Source: Eubacteriaceae bacterium
GTDB taxonomy: Bacteria; Bacillota; Clostridia; Eubacteriales; Anaerofustaceae
Assembly: GCA_017613995.1 (NCBI GenBank)
Contig: JAGACT010000235.1
Span: forward strand, 1-5,437
Direction of reading: 5' to 3'
Length of the DNA stretch: 5,437 nt
Shown: piece after piece, positions 1-5,437 of the stretch
How positions within the stretch are numbered: position 1 is the first letter of the stretch
How the letters are laid out: each line of letters opens with the position of its first letter
The notes under the pieces: model-generated
What the model saw: the letters and a program-made list of their open reading frames with translations, nothing else
Told to the model about the DNA's origin: nothing
Databases searched by the model: none
Program-made: the position numbers and the translations under genes

Positions 1-1047
1 GGAACGGGGATGGAGGACAGGGTAGAGGCATATTTCGATGCCCTGATGTACGAAGCGCGGTTCTATTCGACCTCGGATCCCATCAGCAGCGTTTACATAG
101 GCGGAGGCACCCCCAGCTGTGTAGACGAGTCGTATATCGAAAAGCTGATGCAGTGCCTGACAGATAATTTCACCCTGGAGAAGGACTGCGAGATATCCAT
201 CGAATCGAACCCCAATTCCCTGAGCCGCAAAAAGGCGCAGGCCTACCGCAGAAGCGGCATCAACCGCATAAGCATGGGCGTGCAGTCGGTCTCCGACGAG
301 CTGCTTAAAAGGATAGGGCGGCTGCATACCCACGCCGATACCGAAAGGGCGGTGGAGGACATCATCGCCGCCGGCTTTGACAATTTCAACCTGGACCTGA
401 TGTTTTCCCTGCCGGGACAGACCCCGGACGATTTTTCCCGGGCCCTGGACTTCGCCGCTTCATCCGGCGCGAAGCATATCTCGTGCTACTCCCTGACGCT
501 GGAGGAGGATACTCCCATCAACCAGCTGTACAAGGACGGCATCTACCGCGAGGACGACGGGCTGGACCGGCAGATGTATCAGCTGGCCAACGAGAAGCTG
601 TTCTCGAAGGGATTCTATCGTTATGAGATTTCGAACTTCGCCAGGATGGGGTACGAATGCAGGCACAATCTGTACTGCTGGGACTTCCAGGACTATCTGG
701 GACTGGGGGTCGCAGCCCACAGCTTTTTCGGAGACACGCGCTTCGTCAACACCGCTTCGGTGGACGATTACATTAAGAACATCTACGATCATTCCCACGA
801 CCAGGTGGTGATGGAGGAGACCAGAGAGGAGCTTATCGGGGACTATCTGATGCTGGCTCTGAGAAAGACCACCGGGATAAACACCGAAGATTTCGAAAGG
901 CGTTTCGGGGAAAATTTCGACGAGAAGTATTCCGACATCACGGAAAGCTTTATCGGAGACGGACTCCTGTACCGCAACGGTCCCTTCGTGGCCCTTACCC
1001 AGAAGGGCTTCGATTTCGCGAACGTGGTGATGAGGGAGTATCTGTAG
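1..1047 (+). CDS. hemW: HemW, radical-SAM heme chaperone-like protein (5' partial)
   Basis: The protein belongs to the HemN/HemW radical-SAM family, and its HemW-type features favour HemW over the oxygen-independent coproporphyrinogen III dehydrogenase HemN. The frame is open to the left edge. The first ATG (position 10) is internal, because the CxxxCxxC iron-sulfur cluster motif that should lie some 20-30 residues earlier is missing; about 348 codons of an expected 375-390 are present. Visible landmarks are GGGTPS (nt 100-117), the SIESNP segment, SMGVQS, the NLDLMFSLPGQT strand, and a HemW-type HN..-W motif at nt 664-681 followed by LGLGVAAHSF. The C-terminal HemN_C-like winged-helix region runs from about nt 820 to the end. 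HemW is known to bind heme and has been implicated in heme delivery, while HemN catalyses a decarboxylation. The motif reads HNLYCW rather than HNxxYW, which is a small oddity. The gene ends in TAG, followed by a terminator, so hrcA is not simply co-transcribed with it. Confidence 0.93.
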   Translation, partial: GTGMEDRVEAYFDALMYEARFYSTSDPISSVYIGGGTPSCVDESYIEKLMQCLTDNFTLEKDCEISIESNPNSLSRKKAQAYRRSGINRISMGVQSVSDELLKRIGRLHTHADTERAVEDIIAAGFDNFNLDLMFSLPGQTPDDFSRALDFAASSGAKHISCYSLTLEEDTPINQLYKDGIYREDDGLDRQMYQLANEKLFSKGFYRYEISNFARMGYECRHNLYCWDFQDYLGLGVAAHSFFGDTRFVNTASVDDYIKNIYDHSHDQVVMEETREELIGDYLMLALRKTTGINTEDFERRFGENFDEKYSDITESFIGDGLLYRNGPFVALTQKGFDFANVVMREYL

Positions 1048-1070
1048 AGTTGATACCGGACCGACCGGAC

Positions 1071-1108
1071 AAAACTATCCGCCCCGCGGCAGGGGCGGAT
1101 AGTTTTTT
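1071..1108 (+). terminator. Rho-independent terminator of hemW
   Basis: A perfect 15-bp inverted repeat (1071-1085 pairing with 1092-1106) encloses a 6-nt loop (GCGGCA), and the right arm runs into a T6 tract at 1103-1108. The core of the stem is GC-rich (CCGCCCC/GGGGCGG). It starts 24 nt after the hemW stop. The convergent MATE gene ends at 1129, so its transcript would form the same hairpin in reverse, but with only four U residues (complement of 1074-1071). Termination in that direction is plausible but weaker. Confidence 0.93.
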
Positions 1109-1128
1109 GCTGATGCGTCAGAGCGCTT

Positions 1129-2910
1129 TCATATCCTGATCGTCAGAGCGTTAAGACCGAGGATGTTCTTGTACTGCACGTCCCTGGCACAGGCGAACAC
1201 CATGCGGATCCCTATATTTTTCAGAATGTCGTCTCCCTCAGTGAGACGGCTTCTTTCATATGGGTCGAAGGGCACGCAGTCGTCCCTGATGCGCAGGATC
1301 ACTTCTTCGTCCTTCACGACTGCCCTTACGTCTATGCTGTGGCGCCTTCCGTCCTTGGTGAAGCCGTGGGATACGATGTTTCCCGCCATCTCCTCCGTGC
1401 ACAGGGCAGCGATATACGACCTTTTCTCATCTATGCCTTTGGAGAGACAGAACGCCTGCAGCGTCTCCGCGATGGTGAGCACTTCCTCCATGCTGTCCAC
1501 GGACAGATCCAGCCTCATATCCTCCGGGGCACCCAGTTCCCGGGGTATGACCATCAGTTCCTCCATGTTTTTCGGGATATGACCGGCTCTGATCCATGCG
1601 AAGGCCGCTATCACTATCGTGGTCACCACGCCGTTGAGGACATTTGATACGTAAACGCTGTTCATTCCCATCGAAGGGATGAGTACCGCGGAAAAAACGA
1701 CAACTGAGACGACTCCGTCCAGCAGGGCCAGAAGGTGCACCAGGAAGCTCCTGTCCGTCAGCTGGTAGAAGCAGGAAAAATGCATGTAGATGACGGAAAG
1801 GGGCATGCACAGGGGCAGTATCCTGAACCCCCACACGGTCATGATGTGGACCGCCGAGGAGGGATCACGGTAGAATATCGACGAAAATGGCTCCGCGCAG
1901 AGGATGATCCCCGCCGAGACCGCGCACATCAGTGGCAGGTAGCGCCTGAACATCACCCGCATCACGTCCGTCAGGGTCTGCCGGTCCTCTTCTCCGGCGC
2001 TGACGCTCATCATCAGGCGGGACACCGCGAGCATGCCCCCCGGTATGGCCCAGAAGACCCTCATTACCGTGTCGGAGGCTGCGAAGGCCGAGATTCCCAT
2101 GCTGCCCACGAAGGCCTCTATGAGGCGGTTGACTATGAGGCCCCTGGCAGTCTGATACACGTTGCTGGCGGCTCCCGGAAGGCCGATGCGGAAAATGTCC
2201 CCGCTGACATCTCCCCGGATGCTTCCGGCCCTTATCCTGAGCCTGGAATTGCGGGAGAGGAAGGCCGAGGCGTTGAACGCAAGAAAGATCCATCCTCCCA
2301 GGGAGGAGGCCAGGGCCAGGCCGAAGATGCCCGCTTTCAGCCTTACCACGAACAGGAAGTTCAGGACCGCGTTGGAGACGATGTACAGGATGCTGGCTGC
2401 ATAGGTTCGCCGCGTCCTGTTCTCCATGGACAGAAACGCCGCGAAGGTGTTCCCCGCAAGAAGGGGGACGATGCCCGCCGCCTGTCCCAGCATGTAGCTG
2501 TTCAGAAGGGGCCGTATCGAGGCATCCCGGGTCAGAAAGCCCGTGAGATCGAAAAGAGAGGCCGGCACGAACAGCGCCGTGAAGCCCGCTGCGAAGATCA
2601 GGGCCCATGTCAGATCGGCTGAAAACACGTCCTGCAGCCTCTCCTCCATGTCCTTTCCCATGTACTGTCCGCAGATGATCACGCTCCCTCCCATTATGAC
2701 CGTGCTTACGGAGACCATGAGCATGTTGAGGGGGGAACACAGTCCCACAGCGCTCATGGCCTCGGGTCCCAGGAAATTGCTGGCGAACAGGCTGGAAACT
2801 ATACCGTTCACGGAGCCCACCGCCACCAGGAGCACCTGGGCGGGCAGAAGCCTGAGCATGAGCTCGGAGACTATTTTTATATTGGATACCGTTCCGTTGT
2901 CGCGCTTCAT
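1129..2910 (-). CDS. MATE-family membrane transporter fused to a C-terminal RsbW-like HATPase domain
   Basis: This 593-residue protein has two parts. Residues about 15-445 are a polytopic membrane region with around twelve hydrophobic segments in two homologous halves (about 20-220 and 240-440), joined by a basic loop, as in MATE (MatE) antiporters that export cationic compounds using Na+ or H+ gradients. An early NFLGPEAMSAVGL segment (45-57) is MATE-like. Residues about 467-593 resemble HATPase_c_2 proteins (RsbW/SpoIIAB anti-sigma kinases): an N-box EEMAGN (506-511), a G1-box-like DDCVPFDP (543-550), and a G2-like NIGIRMV (565-571). The total length exceeds an ordinary MATE (about 440-480) by the size of that domain. 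The start is supported by AAAGGG at 2923-2918, 7 nt before the ATG. The gene is convergent to hemW and divergent from hrcA, with no obvious functional link to either. The substrate, the direction of transport, and whether the ATPase domain binds ATP or phosphorylates a partner cannot be read from the sequence. Confidence 0.88.
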   Translation of the reverse strand: MKRDNGTVSNIKIVSELMLRLLPAQVLLVAVGSVNGIVSSLFASNFLGPEAMSAVGLCSPLNMLMVSVSTVIMGGSVIICGQYMGKDMEERLQDVFSADLTWALIFAAGFTALFVPASLFDLTGFLTRDASIRPLLNSYMLGQAAGIVPLLAGNTFAAFLSMENRTRRTYAASILYIVSNAVLNFLFVVRLKAGIFGLALASSLGGWIFLAFNASAFLSRNSRLRIRAGSIRGDVSGDIFRIGLPGAASNVYQTARGLIVNRLIEAFVGSMGISAFAASDTVMRVFWAIPGGMLAVSRLMMSVSAGEEDRQTLTDVMRVMFRRYLPLMCAVSAGIILCAEPFSSIFYRDPSSAVHIMTVWGFRILPLCMPLSVIYMHFSCFYQLTDRSFLVHLLALLDGVVSVVVFSAVLIPSMGMNSVYVSNVLNGVVTTIVIAAFAWIRAGHIPKNMEELMVIPRELGAPEDMRLDLSVDSMEEVLTIAETLQAFCLSKGIDEKRSYIAALCTEEMAGNIVSHGFTKDGRRHSIDVRAVVKDEEVILRIRDDCVPFDPYERSRLTEGDDILKNIGIRMVFACARDVQYKNILGLNALTIRI

Positions 2911-2967
2911 ATGTTATCCCTTTCTGCAGGTAAAGAACGCTTCGTGCCGCGGGCGTCCCCGCAGTAA

Positions 2968-2976
2968 ATTGTACCA
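2968..2976 (-). promoter_or_regulatory. Candidate extended -10 promoter of the MATE-HATPase gene
   Basis: Read on the - strand this is TGGTACAAT, an extended -10 (TGn followed by a 5/6 match to TATAAT). No convincing -35 is seen 16-18 nt upstream, which is tolerable for an extended -10. Transcription would start near 2961, giving a leader of about 50 nt with a small GC-rich hairpin (2949-2962) and the AAAGGG ribosome binding site. A competing candidate is a perfect - strand TATAAT at 3061-3056, also with a poor -35; it would give a leader of about 140 nt. Confidence 0.4.
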
Positions 2977-3074
2977 TATTTCCACGGATTCTCCCAGCTC
3001 CCTGCGCCGTTTGTGCCCCGCGGGAAACCGAACGTTAAAAAAAGATGAAAATCCCATTATAAACGACAAAAGTA

Positions 3075-3103
3075 TTGACAGTAACCGGCGAAGGTGGTAA
3101 ATT
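3075..3103 (+). promoter_or_regulatory. Sigma-A-type promoter of the hrcA-grpE-dnaK operon
   Basis: A perfect -35 TTGACA (3075-3080) is followed by a 17-bp spacer and TAAATT (3098-3103, 4/6 match to TATAAT). The predicted start, around 3109-3112, lies immediately before the CIRCE operator. This is the expected geometry for a vegetative promoter controlled by HrcA repression rather than by an alternative sigma factor. Confidence 0.82.
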
Positions 3104-3113
3104 ATCACTGTGA

Positions 3114-3140
3114 TTAGCACTCATGCTGATCGAGTGCTAA
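3114..3140. promoter_or_regulatory. CIRCE operator (HrcA binding site)
   Basis: The site has the full consensus TTAGCACTC (3114-3122), a 9-nt spacer, and GAGTGCTAA (3132-3140), with no mismatch in either arm. CIRCE is the established binding site of HrcA, which represses class I heat-shock operons at normal temperature. Its place just downstream of the predicted transcription start and 16 nt before the hrcA ATG implies direct autoregulation. The element lies in the transcribed leader, so it would also form a 9-bp hairpin in the mRNA immediately before the ribosome binding site (AGAGG, 3145-3149). Confidence 0.97.
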
Positions 3141-3156
3141 TAAAAGAGGTATTGAT

Positions 3157-4201
3157 ATGGACAGAAGTGACAGAAAATTCGATATCCTTTATTCGATTGT
3201 CAGGGACTATATCAAAACAGCCGAACCGGTCGGATCGAGGACGATAGAAAAGAAATACAATATCGGCATCTCCTCTGCCACCATCAGAAACGAGATGGCA
3301 GATCTGGAGGAAATGGGATTCCTGATGCAGCCCCACGCTTCCGCCGGCAGGGTGCCGTCGGACAAGGCATACAGACTGTACGTGGACCGCTACATGAAGT
3401 CCATGAACCTCGACAGCTACATCAAGGCGGACGTCAGGGAGCTGTACAGCCAGTATTTCGGCGAGTTCAACGAGCTGATAAAGAAGACGGCGGAAGTGCT
3501 CACCAAGCTGACGAACCTCACGGCCATAGCGACGCTGCCGGACATCTCCGAACTGAATATAAAGGAGATGCGGCTGATGCACATAGACAGCGACCGGGTG
3601 CTCCTGGTGGTCATCACGAAGGAAGGCATCGTAAAGAATGCGGAAGTCAGGCTTTCCCAGATCCCCGTAAGGGAGCAGCTGGACCGCCTTACGGAATTCC
3701 TGAACCTGTGCGCCCGGGATATCCAGAACGACACCACGGGAGCCACCTTCACGAAGGCCCTGGATCAGCTTTCGCCGGATGAGCAGAGGATGCTCAAGGA
3801 GATCTTCTCCACGGTGAAGCACCTTCTCAGCGAGGATACGGGCTCCAGGCTCTACGCCGACGGAGTCACCGAGATCTTCAAGTATCCGGAATTCAGAAAC
3901 GACACCGACAAGGCCGCCAGGTTCCTGGAGGTGCTGCACAGAAGGGATCTGATGGCACAGCTCATCGACGAGATGGCCACGGACGGCGTGAGGATACGCA
4001 TAGGAGAGGAGAACGAGCTTGACGAGCTCAGCGACTGCAGCATCATCAGCGCTACATACCGTCTCAACGGCAAGCCGATCGGATCCATAGGGATCGTCGG
4101 GCCGACAAGAATAGATTACGATTACTGCGTTTCGGTGATCAACGCCCTCACGGAGGAGCTGACAAATCACCTGAACGAATCCATAGGAGGCAGTCTTGAC
4201 A

Positions 4202-4218
<17 letters not shown>
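3157..4218 (+). CDS. hrcA: Heat-inducible transcription repressor HrcA
   Basis: HrcA binds CIRCE as a dimer and represses heat-shock chaperone operons; in the known model its activity depends on the GroE chaperonin. The 353 residues match the usual family length (about 340-350). The N-terminus (about 5-77) is the winged-helix DNA-binding region, with the hallmark segment SSATIRNEMADLEEMGFL (39-56) followed by PHASAGRVPSDKAYRLYVD (59-77). The rest is the mixed dimerisation and GAF-like core, ending in the YDYCVSVINALTEEL region. The ATG is preceded by AGAGG with a 7-nt gap, and a perfect CIRCE lies directly upstream. The 3' end overlaps the start of grpE, so the two are very likely translationally coupled. 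The protein appears intact. Confidence 0.98.
4185..4190 (+). promoter_or_regulatory. Ribosome binding site of grpE, within hrcA
   Basis: A full AGGAGG lies inside the last codons of hrcA. It is 5 nt before an in-frame TTG (4196) and 11 nt before the ATG at 4202, so it supports both starts. The ATG is preferred because of codon type and because MAKEN is a plausible GrpE N-terminus, although its spacing is on the long side. The TTG would add only two residues. Confidence 0.75.

Positions 4219-5437
<1,219 letters not shown>

Noticed and set aside
10..1047. ATG at position 10 as the real start of hemW
   Set aside because: The frame is open to the left edge, and a start here would lack the iron-sulfur cluster cysteines essential to radical-SAM proteins. 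The gene is cut by the window edge rather than naturally truncated.
1055..1070. 7-bp direct repeat ACCGGAC at 1055-1061 and 1064-1070 before the hemW terminator
   Set aside because: Only two short copies, with no known operator resemblance.
1116..1150. Exact 10-bp direct repeat CGTCAGAGCG at 1116-1125 and 1141-1150 flanking the MATE stop codon
   Set aside because: It is too short and isolated to be an attachment site or target-site duplication; the outer copy is outside the gene and no mobile element lies between the copies. Probably chance or a small local duplication.
1735..2622. A 295-codon + strand open frame antisense to the MATE-HATPase gene, and a 370-codon - strand frame (1865-2977) overlapping it
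   Set aside because: Their compositions (rich in G, R, P, H, E) and lack of any recognisable motif or ribosome binding site contrast with the clear membrane protein in the true frame. A frameshifted gene is excluded because the MATE frame is intact throughout.
3007..3036. Imperfect hairpin potential and a run of A residues downstream (3037-3043) in the divergent intergenic region, considered as a riboswitch or terminator
   Set aside because: The pairing is interrupted and short, no T-tract follows on the + strand, and the region lies upstream of the heat-shock promoter, so it would not be in the hrcA leader.

Overview
The window is a stretch of bacterial chromosome centred on the class I heat-shock (HrcA) operon. 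Three things point to a Gram-positive, Bacillota-type host, probably in the Clostridia. The hemW / hrcA-grpE-dnaK order is the classic Firmicutes arrangement (often preceded by lepA). There is a perfect CIRCE operator in front of hrcA. The N-terminal ATPase half of DnaK lacks the roughly 25-residue insert typical of proteobacterial DnaK. The DNA is fairly GC-rich by eye (not computed). The genus cannot be read from the sequence.

Layout from left to right: the 3' part of hemW (+ strand; the N-terminus with the radical-SAM cysteines lies upstream of the window) ends at 1047 and is followed by a strong intrinsic terminator with a perfect 15-bp stem (1071-1108). Convergent to it, on the - strand, is a 593-codon gene (1129-2910) for a MATE-family membrane protein with an RsbW/SpoIIAB-like HATPase domain fused at its C-terminus. 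A 246-bp divergent intergenic region (2911-3156) carries candidate promoters for the MATE gene, a good sigma-A-type promoter for the heat-shock operon, and the CIRCE element. The + strand operon then runs hrcA (3157-4218), grpE (4202-4771, overlapping hrcA) and dnaK (4789 to beyond the right edge).

Functionally, HrcA should bind CIRCE just downstream of the transcription start and repress its own operon. GrpE is the nucleotide exchange factor for the DnaK chaperone encoded 17 bp downstream. HemW is a radical-SAM heme-handling protein that often travels with this locus. The MATE-HATPase gene is the outsider: it sits in opposite orientation between hemW and hrcA, which are usually adjacent, and it is the most unusual item here. 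I found no mobile element, CRISPR array, tRNA or rRNA, and no evidence of a wholly new system. The remainder is conserved housekeeping sequence.
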